The notes: generated from the letters alone by a model not told the origin. A stretch of 64,000 bases of DNA from Paramecium octaurelia (GCA_905182995.1 CAJJDP010000009.1:40365-104364); one strand, 5' to 3'. Counted from the stretch's first letter, positions 25,197-38,179 are shown. Made by a program: numbers and translations.

Positions 25197-26546
25197 ATGG
25201 GAATATCATTATATTTAATGGTGATTCTAAAAATCGCATCTGCCTATATTTACGCTGATACTGGAATTTTTAATGGCTTTGCAACTGCTACAGATTCAAC
25301 CTTCATTTGCAATTTTGGATTTTCTAGAACAGCCACTATATCATACTCAGATTAATTTGAGAAAATACCCTAAGTGTTTTTTGTACACGAATATTTAGAA
25401 TCAGAGATGGCTGACATGGGGTTTAGGTTATCGATTACATCAATAACTCAAACATGTACTTAAAAAATATTATATATATAGAATTTACTTTAGAGATTAG
25501 TTGTAATAAATAGAGATAATACACACTTAGGATAAGATGGTTTGCTTTTGATGATTAACGTATTGAAGTTATCAGTAACTTCAATATGGATGTTCCAGAT
25601 GACAAGACATTTTCAATTAAAAATCCAAACGCCTAAACTGGCTTTGTGGCAGTCACAAGTATGCGTTATTTAGGATCTATTGATTTCCTATTATCAGTAA
25701 TTAATGATCATTATTCTTAGATAAGCCAAATAAAAACTAATTCTGTGACGGTTAGTATAACTAAAACTGCAGGAAAGTTTGCCAATCTGAAATAAATTGG
25801 TTACTTTGTAGTTGTCGGAGTAGAGGAAGCATTTATAAATCTAGGATTAAAGACAGCAACAGGAGCATTTAGCAGTGGAACTATTCCGATATAATCAAAT
25901 CGATGGTTTGCTATAGCTTTATAAGGTCTGGCTTTTGCGAATACTAAAAATCTAAGAATAAGAGCAACATATAGTAACACAGCAACAACAATATCATATA
26001 CTTGGGGGACATGTAATTATTTATAAGAAATAACTTATAATAGGGGTAGAAATTGAAACTCCGAATAGTCATTCTTAGATTTGGATCGCAAATTAATTTA
26101 CAACCGTATTCAAACCATTAGAATGCTTTAGCATAAGAATAAGCAGAAAATAGGTTTTGGACTTACTAACATTGCCTACCTTTTATTTAGAATTAGTTTA
26201 AACTAATTAAATTTACACTACATATGGAAACTATGAACTTTTAGTTGATAAAACGATCACCCCACTTAAAATGAATCTCTAAATTAAATGCGAAAATGGA
26301 ATGAAGGTTTAAGCAGATTTTAATAAATGCAATGCTTGTAATACAAAAAAGACTCACTCTTTTACATATAATTGTTTCAATTAAATGAATTATATTGGTT
26401 TCTTTCCTCTTTTTTCATAAGCATTTCCACAATATAATTCCTTAAAAATAAAGTTGCAATCATCATTGCTTGAAATTAGTCAAGTTATTTACGATCAAAG
26501 CCTTACAGAAACTACGATAGTAAAAATTTAAATCTTAAATTAATGA
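25197..26546 (+). CDS. secreted H-type-lectin-like protein
   Basis: Predicted 430-aa secreted protein. ATG 25197 begins a signal peptide (MGISLYLMVILKIASA). Two introns, 25456-25481 (26 nt) and 26013-26043 (31 nt), keep one frame to TGA 26544, and the length divides exactly. Residues about 40-110 match the H-type lectin pattern. A conserved Phe and 'P.VFFV' come first, then 'ITQTQFTLEI', then the closing strand 'LRIRWFAFDD' where family members have 'W.A'. This fold binds sugars, classically GalNAc, in invertebrate agglutinins. A second related segment lies at about 190-290, followed by a small Cys motif (KCNACN) near 360. Ligand unknown; the fold assignment is by motif only. Nearby genes at 13.3 and 33.4 kb also encode exported proteins. 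Confidence 0.72.
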
Positions 26547-26646
26547 ACAATATTATCATCATATTATTATATCATCTGTTTCATTGACGATTATCTAAAG
26601 ATTATATTGTTGAGAATTGTGATAATTCCATTCAAAAAATCTGATG

Positions 26647-29501
26647 TATATTTGTCAGTGTCTATTAGAGATTTTAAATTTATAAATATTTGATTTTACA
26701 ATAAATTTTAAGAATACTTAATTTAGATAAGAATATATTTAGTTATAGCTCCTTTAAGATTGAATGAGAAGGTTACTCTATTGAGAAGGCTGAAGTATGA
26801 ATTAACAATCTTTTATATAATAGTTAAGTCATTCCACACTATTTCAATTGCATCATAATTTTTCTACGAATAATCAGATGAGAGATTCAAGTATTTAAGA
26901 ATGAAAAATGACAAGAACCTCATTTTTTGAGCACATCAAATGATATGAACTTTAAGAAAAATAGGCACTGCTGTAATTTAATTCATTATAAACGTATTTT
27001 CTTTGTGGGGGTATATGAACATTAAAATTCTTGTTTCAAAAAATTACTCTTATTAAAACAACAACTTGATTATAAAGTCCAAATTTTATTTCAATATCAA
27101 TAATACGCTTAAGAATTACAAAAATACGCTTAAGAATTACAAAAATAGATTTAGATTATAAAATGAAAAAGTTTCCAAAAAAGTTCTGTGAAAGGATCTT
27201 AATATTAATGTAACATCAATATTATCTTTTTAGCCAACAAACTATTATTGATTGCTTCATTACAGATGACTTAATCATACGTATAATTTTAAGATAGTAC
27301 AATACATTAAACATTGAATTGAAAATTAATTTTCTCTTCTTTACAACTTAATATCATTGCTAAATTCAAGTTTGGTTCTCTTTTCACTCACTTATCTTGG
27401 TCTTATAGATTTCTTCCTGGAACACATAATACCAGTTAATAATTCTTTTATTTTAAGAAGTGGTTATAATCGTATGTCAAGATTAAAGAATTAATTTTCG
27501 GCTTGTTCCGCTTGAATTAGCCTAAACTATAGTCAAAAAAATCCAAGTTTTGTGAACTCTAAGATTCGATGACAGAATGTTTATCAAAAAGATATATTAT
27601 ATAAATGTGAAATTGATATATCAATGATCATTATTTTGTTGAATTATATATAAAAAATTAGACTGATTCAAAACAACCAATCATTGTATAGGAAATTGTT
27701 CTACTTATTTTATATGATATTAAAATTATACTGAAATAAAACCAAAAAAGGAAGATACAAAAGTGGTAAAATGCTCAATCTTCCTTATTTCAATATAGCT
27801 AGTTGTTGGTGAATGGAATTTTAATTTTCATCAGAATTCTATATTGAGTCAAGAAAACAGCAAATATAAATCATAAAAATTTCTTGTAACTTTTAATAAC
27901 ACATAATATTTTTTTATGAAATCAGCTATAATCTGTATGAAATCGTTAATGTAATTAAGAGTGTTTTAGGATTTTCTTAATTATTAGTCAATTTATTTAT
28001 ATATAAATAATTTTAGGCAAAGAAATAAATTCAAATCTGAAATTATTTTATTTATTTTCATCATAGTCCATTTNTATATTTGTCAGTGTCTATTAGAGAT
28101 TTTAAATTTATAAATATTTGATTTTACAATAAATTTTAAGAATACTTAATTTAGATAAGAATATATTTAGTTATAGCTCCTTTAAGATTGAATGAGAAGG
28201 TTACTCTATTGAGAAGGCTGAAGTATGAATTAACAATCTTTTATATAATAGTTAAGTCATTCCACACTATTTCAATTGCATCATAATTTTTCTACGAATA
28301 ATCAGATGAGAGATTCAAGTATTTAAGAATGAAAAATGACAAGAACCTCATTTTTTGAGCACATCAAATGATATGAACTTTAAGAAAAATAGGCACTGCT
28401 GTAATTTAATTCATTATAAACGTATTTTCTTTGTGGGGGTATATGAACATTAAAATTCTTGTTTCAAAAAATTACTCTTATTAAAACAACAACTTGATTA
28501 TAAAGTCCAAATTTTATTTCAATATCAATAATACGCTTAAGAATTACAAAAATACGCTTAAGAATTACAAAAATAGATTTAGATTATAAAATGAAAAAGT
28601 TTCCAAAAAAGTTCTGTGAAAGGATCTTAATATTAATGTAACATCAATATTATCTTTTTAGCCAACAAACTATTATTGATTGCTTCATTACAGATGACTT
28701 AATCATACGTATAATTTTAAGATAGTACAATACATTAAACATTGAATTGAAAATTAATTTTCTCTTCTTTACAACTTAATATCATTGCTAAATTCAAGTT
28801 TGGTTCTCTTTTCACTCACTTATCTTGGTCTTATAGATTTCTTCCTGGAACACATAATACCAGTTAATAATTCTTTTATTTTAAGAAGTGGTTATAATCG
28901 TATGTCAAGATTAAAGAATTAATTTTCGGCTTGTTCCGCTTGAATTAGCCTAAACTATAGTCAAAAAAATCCAAGTTTTGTGAACTCTAAGATTCGATGA
29001 CAGAATGTTTATCAAAAAGATATATTATATAAATGTGAAATTGATATATCAATGATCATTATTTTGTTGAATTATATATAAAAAATTAGACTGATTCAAA
29101 ACAACCAATCATTGTATAGGAAATTGTTCTACTTATTTTATATGATATTAAAATTATACTGAAATAAAACCAAAAAAGGAAGATACAAAAGTGGTAAAAT
29201 GCTCAATCTTCCTTATTTCAATATAGCTAGTTGTTGGTGAATGGAATTTTAATTTTCATCAGAATTCTATATTGAGTCAAGAAAACAGCAAATATAAATC
29301 ATAAAAATTTCTTGTAACTTTTAATAACACATAATATTTTTTTATGAAATCAGCTATAATCTGTATGAAATCGTTAATGTAATTAAGAGTGTTTTAGGAT
29401 TTTCTTAATTATTAGTCAATTTATTTATATATAAATAATTTTAGGCAAAGAAATAAATTCAAATCTGAAATTATTTTATTTATTTTCATCATAGTCCATT
29501 T
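26647..29501. repeat. exact direct duplication, 1427 bp x2, split by one N
   Basis: Bases 26647-28073 and 28075-29501 match wherever compared, at offset 1428, with a single N at 28074. It has the same form as the junctions at 11696 and 31857, and is interpreted as unmerged overlapping contig ends. No gene is broken by it. Confidence 0.9.
27103..27144. repeat. 21-bp unit repeated twice in tandem
   Basis: The unit ATACGCTTAAGAATTACAAAA occurs head to tail at 27103-27123 and 27124-27144. Because of the contig duplication it appears again at 28531-28572. Two copies only; a local slippage product is the simplest explanation. Confidence 0.85.
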
Positions 29502-29704
29502 GAACAACATTACCTTATAGTTTTTACGTTGAGAATACATCATTCACACGGTTTTGAAACCAACAACCATTTAAGCTACTTTAACTAATTGACAAATCTA
29601 AGAAATAATTTATTATCGATAATCAATTTAGCTCAAATTCATTTTCTACCAAATAGTTTTGTAATTGATTTCATTTTTGAGGTTTAATGCTATAATATAA
29701 TGTT

Positions 29705-29965
29705 ATGCTTAGACGCATTTGGATGCATCTTTGGAGAATTCGAAGGAGTGTAATTCCAACAACAAGGAAACAGAGCATTATTTAGGAAGAAATTATCTAA
29801 TTCACAAAGCAATTATATGAAAAATAAATTATCAGTCTGTAATCTACAACTGAATAATCATAATTGAGGATTAGGGTAGAAGACATTAATTCTCAAACCT
29901 AATTTATTATTTCAATATATAATTTCATGGCAAACTTTCTGATTGTTTTGAATAAATAAAATTGA
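29705..29965 (+). CDS. small possible gene or exon, 86 aa
   Basis: ATG 29705 opens a frame to TGA 29963-29965. The reading MLRRIWMHLWRIRRS... becomes Gln/Glu/Ile-rich, with about ten Gln mostly written TAA or TAG, which is suggestive of ciliate coding. A competing frame from ATG 29700 is open for 55 codons over the same DNA. It lies 95 bp before the membrane-protein gene at 30061 and might be an upstream exon of it or an unrelated fragment. No family recognised. Confidence 0.3.
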
Positions 29966-30060
29966 ATTTTTTACTAATCTAATAGTAGTTTTATTATCAG
30001 TGAGGTTATTATGATTTATATGTTTATAAAAATATATATATTTAAATCAAATTTTTCCAA

Positions 30061-31248
30061 ATGAAATTTGGAATATAATTGGGAAATTCATAATCTCAAA
30101 ACGATTTCAATACGTCATCATTCTAAGAAATATAAAGCTAAGCTCCCCCGTAAGTTATCTTTTTATTCGCTTAGAGATATCAAAAAATTTGAACCACAGT
30201 CAGAACTAAATCAATATCAAGAACAAGTACATTATTATAATTATATTATAGCAATTTCTTAAAAATTAGTCATTTTAAAACAAAAAATAATATATTTCAA
30301 GAGCATTATTGCTCATTCTGATAAAATAAATAATAATTCTGATATTATATCAGTTTTATTACACTGATTTCTTTATACAGAATGTTTACCTTCCCCTAAG
30401 TACAAAAACTTTAGGACTAGTGTATATTGCTCTGACTATATTTTATTAATAATTAAATTAAATTTATTGAGTTTTTATCTGTATAATCACCAGGTTTTCA
30501 TTTTGTTAAGCTGTATAACTATAAGTGATTATTAGACACCTATTGCTTAGATTATATTTATAATTTTTCTATTTTTGGAGCCTTGTGTTATATTATGTGT
30601 TTATTTTTTTATGGTAAGAGAGATAGGTAAGAAGTAAATTTGATTTAGGTATAATTGGATATTACATAATGATGTTGCGATTTTTTTGTAGTATTTTTTA
30701 GGTGCTAGTTGTCTAACTTTATATTTGTTTTGAAAAATAAGCCATTTAATACAAAAGTAAATTCAAATTATGTTTTAGAGGCTCTTATAATGTTCGGAAT
30801 AGCAGCTTGTATTTACAATTTAATAATTTTGGTTGGAGAGGGTGAAATAAATTTTGTTACAATTCTTGTTTTGTCAATTTCGATCATCATTATGGCTATA
30901 TCAGGATTAATTTTTATATATGTTTTAAATTAAATCTTTGAAGGGAGAGTAAGGCTGTATAATATTATGAATAGTTTTCTGTAAAGGTCAACCAAGTTTT
31001 TGGAATGGCGAACGTTTTTAATTTCGGACTTTTGTTCCCTTGTAACTTTTGAATAATTCCAAGTTATGATAAATTTTTACAACATTATATAAAAATATAG
31101 AATTAATTTAAGGAAAAAAATTTTGTTAATTTAATATTTTAAGAAGCAATTTGAAAAAGACTTTTTTAATTTAATTCTAATGAAACCATATTTTTGGGGA
31201 TGTTTAAACAATTTTATTGATAGATTCTATTCTTGGATGACTAAATGA
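30061..31248 (+). CDS. small multi-pass membrane protein, structure partly unresolved
   Basis: ATG 30061 starts a polar, Gln-rich N-terminus. A 25-nt intron (30150-30174) restores the frame into EPQSELNQYQEQVHYYNY. Downstream exons encode hydrophobic segments (around 30495-30600, 30760-30850 and 30860-30930). Introns at 30627-30648 (22 nt) and 30674-30701 (28 nt) join them cleanly to TGA 31246. The part between about 30350 and 30495 is not resolved. The through-frame has a TGA at 30362, and a 28-nt candidate intron (30353-30380) that removes it leads into a TM-like frame closed by TGA at 30468. It could be two genes, an unusual intron, or a damaged gene. The function is unknown; at least three membrane spans are likely. 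Confidence 0.5.
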
Positions 31249-33232
31249 GTTTAAAGCCTTGTTAAAGTAAAGGCAAATATATCAAAAACAAAGTGCACCC
31301 AAACTGTAAAACAATAAAATTAGGAAGCTTTTAATTTAATTACAAAAATTTTATGAAAAGATAGAAACTTAATTAAGTGTAAAATCAAAATGATGAGGAG
31401 AAAAACTACAACAAAAAATAACTTGAATATTTTGAACTAATAGGCCTAAATTTAAAAAGGACTGAAGTAAAACCAATTAAAAACTTAAGCTTATTAATTA
31501 ATAGTCTCCATAAACCTTATATAAGGCTTAAAAATGAATAAAATACATTTGTCTTACTCCGATCTTTAATCATAAAAATTAGATTTACGATGCACAAATA
31601 ATTTTATCCTTATCCTATAGAATAAATAGGATTATTTTGAAATATTATTTCATCCTTGTTAATAAATTTTCCAATCATAATTTCAGAATATGTTTATAAA
31701 TGAGTATTGAATTGACTATAGTATTATCTTTTTTAATTGATTTATTATCCATTGCATTATTTTTTATAATAAATTAGCCAATATTTTTAATAAATTGAGT
31801 CTTTTTTTTACATTAATCATATTGTATAAAGGCAATTTAGGGTATTTGATTTCAGANTATAATCACCAGGTTTTCATTTTGTTAAGCTGTATAACTATAA
31901 GTGATTATTAGACACCTATTGCTTAGATTATATTTATAATTTTTCTATTTTTGGAGCCTTGTGTTATATTATGTGTTTATTTTTTTATGGTAAGAGAGAT
32001 AGGTAAGAAGTAAATTTGATTTAGGTATAATTGGATATTACATAATGATGTTGCGATTTTTTTGTAGTATTTTTTAGGTGCTAGTTGTCTAACTTTATAT
32101 TTGTTTTGAAAAATAAGCCATTTAATACAAAAGTAAATTCAAATTATGTTTTAGAGGCTCTTATAATGTTCGGAATAGCAGCTTGTATTTACAATTTAAT
32201 AATTTTGGTTGGAGAGGGTGAAATAAATTTTGTTACAATTCTTGTTTTGTCAATTTCGATCATCATTATGGCTATATCAGGATTAATTTTTATATATGTT
32301 TTAAATTAAATCTTTGAAGGGAGAGTAAGGCTGTATAATATTATGAATAGTTTTCTGTAAAGGTCAACCAAGTTTTTGGAATGGCGAACGTTTTTAATTT
32401 CGGACTTTTGTTCCCTTGTAACTTTTGAATAATTCCAAGTTATGATAAATTTTTACAACATTATATAAAAATATAGAATTAATTTAAGGAAAAAAATTTT
32501 GTTAATTTAATATTTTAAGAAGCAATTTGAAAAAGACTTTTTTAATTTAATTCTAATGAAACCATATTTTTGGGGATGTTTAAACAATTTTATTGATAGA
32601 TTCTATTCTTGGATGACTAAATGAGTTTAAAGCCTTGTTAAAGTAAAGGCAAATATATCAAAAACAAAGTGCACCCAAACTGTAAAACAATAAAATTAGG
32701 AAGCTTTTAATTTAATTACAAAAATTTTATGAAAAGATAGAAACTTAATTAAGTGTAAAATCAAAATGATGAGGAGAAAAACTACAACAAAAAATAACTT
32801 GAATATTTTGAACTAATAGGCCTAAATTTAAAAAGGACTGAAGTAAAACCAATTAAAAACTTAAGCTTATTAATTAATAGTCTCCATAAACCTTATATAA
32901 GGCTTAAAAATGAATAAAATACATTTGTCTTACTCCGATCTTTAATCATAAAAATTAGATTTACGATGCACAAATAATTTTATCCTTATCCTATAGAATA
33001 AATAGGATTATTTTGAAATATTATTTCATCCTTGTTAATAAATTTTCCAATCATAATTTCAGAATATGTTTATAAATGAGTATTGAATTGACTATAGTAT
33101 TATCTTTTTTAATTGATTTATTATCCATTGCATTATTTTTTATAATAAATTAGCCAATATTTTTAATAAATTGAGTCTTTTTTTTACATTAATCATATTG
33201 TATAAAGGCAATTTAGGGTATTTGATTTCAGA
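30482..33232. repeat. exact direct duplication, 1375 bp x2, split by one N
   Basis: Bases 30482-31856 and 31858-33232 match wherever compared, at offset 1376, with a single N at 31857. The unit carries the 3' two-thirds of the small membrane-protein gene plus AT-rich flank. Interpreted as an assembly overlap. Confidence 0.9.
31858..32624 (+). pseudogene. second, 5'-truncated copy of the small membrane-protein gene
   Basis: This is the duplicated copy of 30482-31248. It includes the same introns (at 32003-32024 and 32050-32077) and the same TGA (32622-32624) but lacks the first exons. Given the N at 31857 it is probably an assembly artefact, not a second gene. If the duplication were real it would be a truncated pseudogene. 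Confidence 0.7.
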
Positions 33233-33363
33233 TTTAAAGAATAGTGAAAAATTTTGATAAATAATAAAGTTTAATATATATTCGTTAATTAATTTATATT
33301 TACTTAGTGAAAAAAGGACTTAAAAGTTAACATAGACTAGTGACTTTAAAAAATCAATTATAA
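32625..33363. other. AT-rich intergenic stretch
   Basis: No gene seen. The first 608 bases repeat 31249-31856; the rest leads up to the next gene's start. No RNA gene or structured element was recognised. Confidence 0.5.
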
Positions 33364-36300
33364 ATGTAATTTTTGTTGATTTTACCTTTTGTGTCTTCAT
33401 TTTCCATCAAGATGGATGATGATTTATCTGGTGCTATTACAAAATACACTTTAGATGTTTAATTATCAATCGACACATATAATTAAATTTTGATGATATT
33501 CCCCTAAAGTTATGAATTAAACGAACTAATGCAAATTTATTGTTGGTGTAATGATAATAAGTTTCAAGCAAAAATAAAAGATAACTAAATTTTAATGTTT
33601 GGTAATTTTATTCCCTCTTATACTTTGAATATTACTTTGGAAAATATTGAAAATGGTTATTATTCTTTTAATTAGGATAAGGAGTATATCTTAGAATTTT
33701 ATTAGGATGAAAACTTAGTAGAGAGATAAACCTGCCATTACGCTCTAGCTTATTAGCAATAGTTGAGCATACAAGGAAGATATGAAAACTATTCCACTTT
33801 TGTTAAAACCACTTTATATTTTGAAATTAATTTTCTATTTCGAGTAAGAGCAGGGACTATTTTTGATATCACCTTTCCAATTATTAATATAGGAGCAACT
33901 ACGATTGTATCAATGCTAACATAAGATACCTTCCCTCTTTTCTAAAACACTAATTTGGATTTTGTAATTAATCTTGCAGAAAATAAATTAACAATTTACA
34001 ACCTATTTTAAAAATAATATCTTCCTGGTAATTCAATACTCCTTTAAATTAATAATATTTATACAAATAATTAATAACTGGATGGAGATTCTTTTTTGAT
34101 ACTTTATAAGACTACCTATAAAGGTCTTAGTATTGCTGAGGGTAAATTCTAGTAAAGCGAAATAAAAAGTGTTAGCCAATCTAAGGAATTTATATTAGAA
34201 AGTTCAAATTAATTTGTTTCACAATATACCTAATTATACTTTTCATTCGTGCCTAGATTGGCCTACCGCCAAGGAAGTCAAATTTATATCAAATTCTTAA
34301 ATCTGTAATCGTAATCCTAAAGTAAATTTTAATTTAAATTTAGTATCACAAACTAAATTTTTACCAAAACAAAACATTAACCCAAGTTATGAATTCTCTA
34401 TTGAAAATGAAGGTATCGTAATCAAAAATTTCAACCAATTCTATGAATCTATGAGATTTCAATTTTATCTCTAAGAAATTATGAATCCAACTGGGTTATC
34501 TACATTCAATATTGGATTCTATGTACTAACGCCTGAGAGAAATTAGATTGAATATTAAGAACATTAGATTGAAATACTTCCATAACCTATATCCTAAATC
34601 TCAATTGAAGCTACTAATACTACAGTTTTTGCCAGAACCGACATTGTTATTAAATTTGAATTAAAAAATGTTTAAACAAAATCAACTACCCTGACAGTTA
34701 AGATTCCCAGATAAATTCAAATAATTCGAGATTCTGTTTTTATACAGCCTGACTAATAGTAGGATATAGAGATAAATGGATAAGAACTAATATTTAAGAA
34801 CTTTTTTAATACTCATCAAATTATGAATTAAATTGAAATAACTTTTATTGGAAAACTTTAAGGAACAGCTGGGATAACTGATGATTTTTTAATTTTCACA
34901 AATGATTTATCAGGCGCTTTAATAAGTCTATTAAAAAAACCTGCTTACTTAACAATTCAACCATCAAAATACCTCTTCATATCTTTGAATCCACAAATTT
35001 ATGTTACTGATTATCTTACAAATTATTTGATTAAATTTTAAATACCACAAGTTTAAGAATAGAGTGTTTTGATCGTGGAATTGCCAATCTATTTTAAATA
35101 GTAACTCTGTTTTTGTTCTGCACAAATTGAAACAAATCAATAAATTTGTGAAGTTGGGAATGATAAAAATATCACAGTTACTTTGTTTGTTGGTGGAATC
35201 TTAGAAATTATTATTTATAACATCAAAACAGAGAGAAGTATTTAGTAGTATAGTTACTAGGTAATTGGAGAAATTAAATATCAATAATAGATTCAATCGA
35301 TCCAATAAAATCAATTAGGATCCTATAATATTCTATTTCCTTAAACATTTTATGATTACTCTTTAAAATCTTCAAACTCATTTTACGGTGAATTAACTAC
35401 ACTGTAATTTTCTTTCAATTTATTGAGCACTATCTAACAGAACGATCTGCTATAAATTAGTTTCCCTATAAATATTGAAAAATTCTTGAGTTGTTCAAAT
35501 ATTATTGAGAAATAGATTGGTTAATAAATTTATCTCAAATAATTATAAAATGGTACTAATACATTGCTTTGCGAATTGTTTAATCCTATAGATGATGTTC
35601 AAATTTACCCATTTTAATTTACTATATTTACAGACGGAGGAGAGATAATAGCTTAGTATTAAGATGCGTTTGGTATAAGGGATGAATTAAGAGCCAATAA
35701 GATTGATTTTTCTATTAAATAATAGTCATTTTTCTTGAATGAAGAAACAAATATTACACTAAATTTTCATACAAATTTAGGAGTGTAATAATACGGTAAA
35801 ATAAAAGCAATATTTTAACTCTCTCAAATTGTTGTTTTAGATTTTAAATGTATCCTCTAAATAAACTAAACCCAAGAATTAGAATATGATGAAGTTTTGT
35901 GTGAATCATACTTAGAGAATGAAAATTTGATTGTTATCACAAACTTTGTAAATTCTATTTAGTCAAACGTTTATCAGTTAATATTCTCCGGATTAACTTT
36001 TGTAGGAAATATTAGTAATTATGAAACAAATATAACACTTTAAAATATTAACTAATTTGGAAAAATTATTGAGGAATCTTAGAGAATTTGGAATTTTTCA
36101 ATCAATTGCTCTGAAAATTGTAAAATTTGTGATAAAAAGTACAACCAATGTATTAAATGTAAGGAAGGGTTTATTTAATTTTAAAATATTTGTATCGAGA
36201 AATGTCCTGCAAATATGATTTTAACTTCTCAGGGCTGCAAAAAATGTCTAACAGATGCTAATTGTTTATAATGTGATTATTAGAATATTACTTAGTGCAT

Positions 36301-37216
36301 CAAATGCATTAATCAATTTTAATTAAAAAATGGATATTGCCTAAAATTAAGCAATAGTTCAAACTCAGATTCAGATAATCATGTAAATTAGAATAGCAGT
36401 AACAATCCTAATTAAAATGATTAAAGCATTTCTAATATTCATAGTAGATAAGGCGAAATCTATGATGGAGCACCAATCTTTATCATTATTATGGTTGGGA
36501 TGCTTGCGGCTGTAATACTCAATAAGATTATCAAGCGAAAAGATGCATTGATAATAAAAACATATTATATATGTATTAGTTTGCTTGATATACCATTAGC
36601 CATCACCAGATTTATAAGGTATTATATAACTAATTTTAGATTTACTTTATTATAATTTCCAGGCTATTATATATTATCATTATCATGCTTAGCGGTGACT
36701 TTTTTTGTTTAAATCTTGAATAGTTCTTAATTAGAATTATTAAAGAAAACTAATCTATGCTTTTTTAAATACATTTCAACTAATAAACTTAAGAAATAAT
36801 TAGCTACTTTGTTTCAATGGAGAATTATTTTATCAATTTTACCTAATTAAATTGAAACAAAAGTACTAAATGAAATAAAAAAATTGTTTCATAATTAAGC
36901 AATTTCACAAATACTTCCGATTATAGTTTAAATTTCATTTATGTGCAATTAGAATTAATTTTATCTCTTTTCTCTAGATGATATTGTTTACAATATAATT
37001 ATGATCGCTCTGTCCAGCACAAATAATCTTTGGTTAATCCTGGAAATTAAAAACCAAAATCAAATTCATCCTGAATTAAAGGATTAAAGCATGTGCGTAT
37101 AAGGACAATAACAAGCATTCAGGGAAGAAGATTAAGTAAATAATGATGATATCATTTACTACAGAAACTAACCAAAAATTAATGAACAAAAAGAAAATGA
37201 ATAGGAATTTAAATGA
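33364..37216 (+). CDS. large secreted-type membrane protein with Cys-rich repeats
   Basis: Predicted 1,276-aa membrane protein. ATG 33364 gives a signal peptide (MQFLLILPFVSSFS). One 22-nt intron (34322-34343) keeps the frame open to TGA 37214, and the length divides exactly. Residues about 20-900 form a long beta-strand-like extracellular region without a motif I can name. Residues about 905-990 hold closely spaced CxxC pairs (CSENCKICDKKYNQC...), typical of furin/EGF-like Cys-rich repeats. A Ser/Asn/Gln linker then leads to a membrane segment near 1030 (APIFIIIMVGMLAAVIL) and at least one more. The C-terminal tail is polar and acidic. An ATG at 33412 is in frame but would remove the signal peptide. 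Ligand and role unknown. Confidence 0.8.
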
Positions 37217-37253
37217 ATTACATAGAATAACTTTAAAATATAATTTATACATT

Positions 37254-37490
37254 TCATTCTATTTTTGAATATATATCATAGCTATTTTGGTCGAATATCA
37301 CTCTGATTTATAAAGAACAACTTGGACATTATGCTATTTCGAATTTGTTTTTAATTTATTCCTAATGCTCTCATATAATATATACTAAAGTTATTTAAAA
37401 TCTGTCTCCACAAGGACAAGGGTAATAAAATATCTTTGTACTAGGATCGAAATCCATATCCTCAATCTCAACTTCATCATAGACACTCAT
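37254..37490 (-). CDS. DPH3: DPH3/KTI11, CSL zinc-finger protein
   Basis: A 70-aa protein of the diphthamide biosynthesis 3 family. The start is on the minus strand at 37490. A 24-nt intron (37362-37385) joins two exons, and the length divides exactly to TGA 37254-37256. The sequence shows the family hallmarks: N-terminal [11 protein letters not shown], then [14 protein letters not shown], then CPSCSLQIRVIFD. The four Cys bind one metal ion. In eukaryotes DPH3 donates electrons to the radical-SAM Dph1/Dph2 enzyme for diphthamide on elongation factor 2. With Elongator it also serves wobble-uridine modification of tRNA. Length and motif order match the family (about 80 aa). It is convergent with the gene ending at 37216, 37 bp away. 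Confidence 0.95.
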
Positions 37491-37574
37491 TATTTTTTAT
37501 AATTATTTATTCTTTTTTATATTTAGGGGAAATAAAGCTATCGAAATTAGTATTAATAAAAAGAGATAGATGAA

Positions 37575-38061
37575 AATCTGTAAACGTAAGATAGTTTGAT
37601 GTCGCAAGTTGTTTTAGTTTATATTATAAGAAGAATCAGAAAAAGACATAATAAATACAGCATTTGTTGTTTAAGAATTATATTAGTGATTTCCAAAAGG
37701 AATCTTTTGAACGAAGCCTTAATAAACGATTCAAATGAATGACTTATTAATTCTAAGATAGTTAAAAATGTTGAATTAGAATAAATGCCTGATTGTAAAT
37801 CTAAATCAATAATGATAATATCCAATTAATTTTACAGGTCATCTAACTTAGAATGAATTTTAATATATTCCACATTATCAGAATGCTCGAATTATTAGGG
37901 ACAACGTAACAATACCCCTTATGAAGAAAATACAATCTTTTATCAATGAAATCAAAAATACTTATTTTTTAGAGCAACTATAATAATCTGTAATTTCAAA
38001 TCTAATCAACCCTTCCTTTATACCGAACAATAGGTAGTTCACTTCATCTTATAATTAATGA
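37575..38061 (+). CDS. possible small or fragmentary gene
   Basis: Protein-like pieces occur in two or more frames. One covers about 37590-37730, with FQKESFERSLNKRF. Another starts near 37740 and, after removing a 43-nt candidate intron (about 37796-37838), reads QNARIIRDNVTIPLMKK... to TGA 38059-38061. The first piece meets a TGA before the second begins, and no clean intron joins them. It may be a decayed gene. No family recognised. The space from 38062 to 38179 is intergenic. Confidence 0.3.
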
Positions 38062-38179
38062 AATGGAAATTAAGTGGCTAATTTGATATTTTAAAAAACC
38101 TTTAAATTTTTAACAGCAAGACAAAGGAAAACAATTAATTATAGTGATTAAATTACTACAAATATTTAAATGTTAGAAT

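Larger units (their letters stand above)
26547..29699. other. gene-poor tract containing a duplicated block
   Basis: No convincing gene on either strand. It is AT-rich with TGA in all frames every few tens of codons. Most of it is one 1.43-kb block present twice (see the duplication entry). A few runs look faintly coding (around 27210-27300 and 27340-27480 plus strand) but cannot be extended. Confidence 0.4.
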
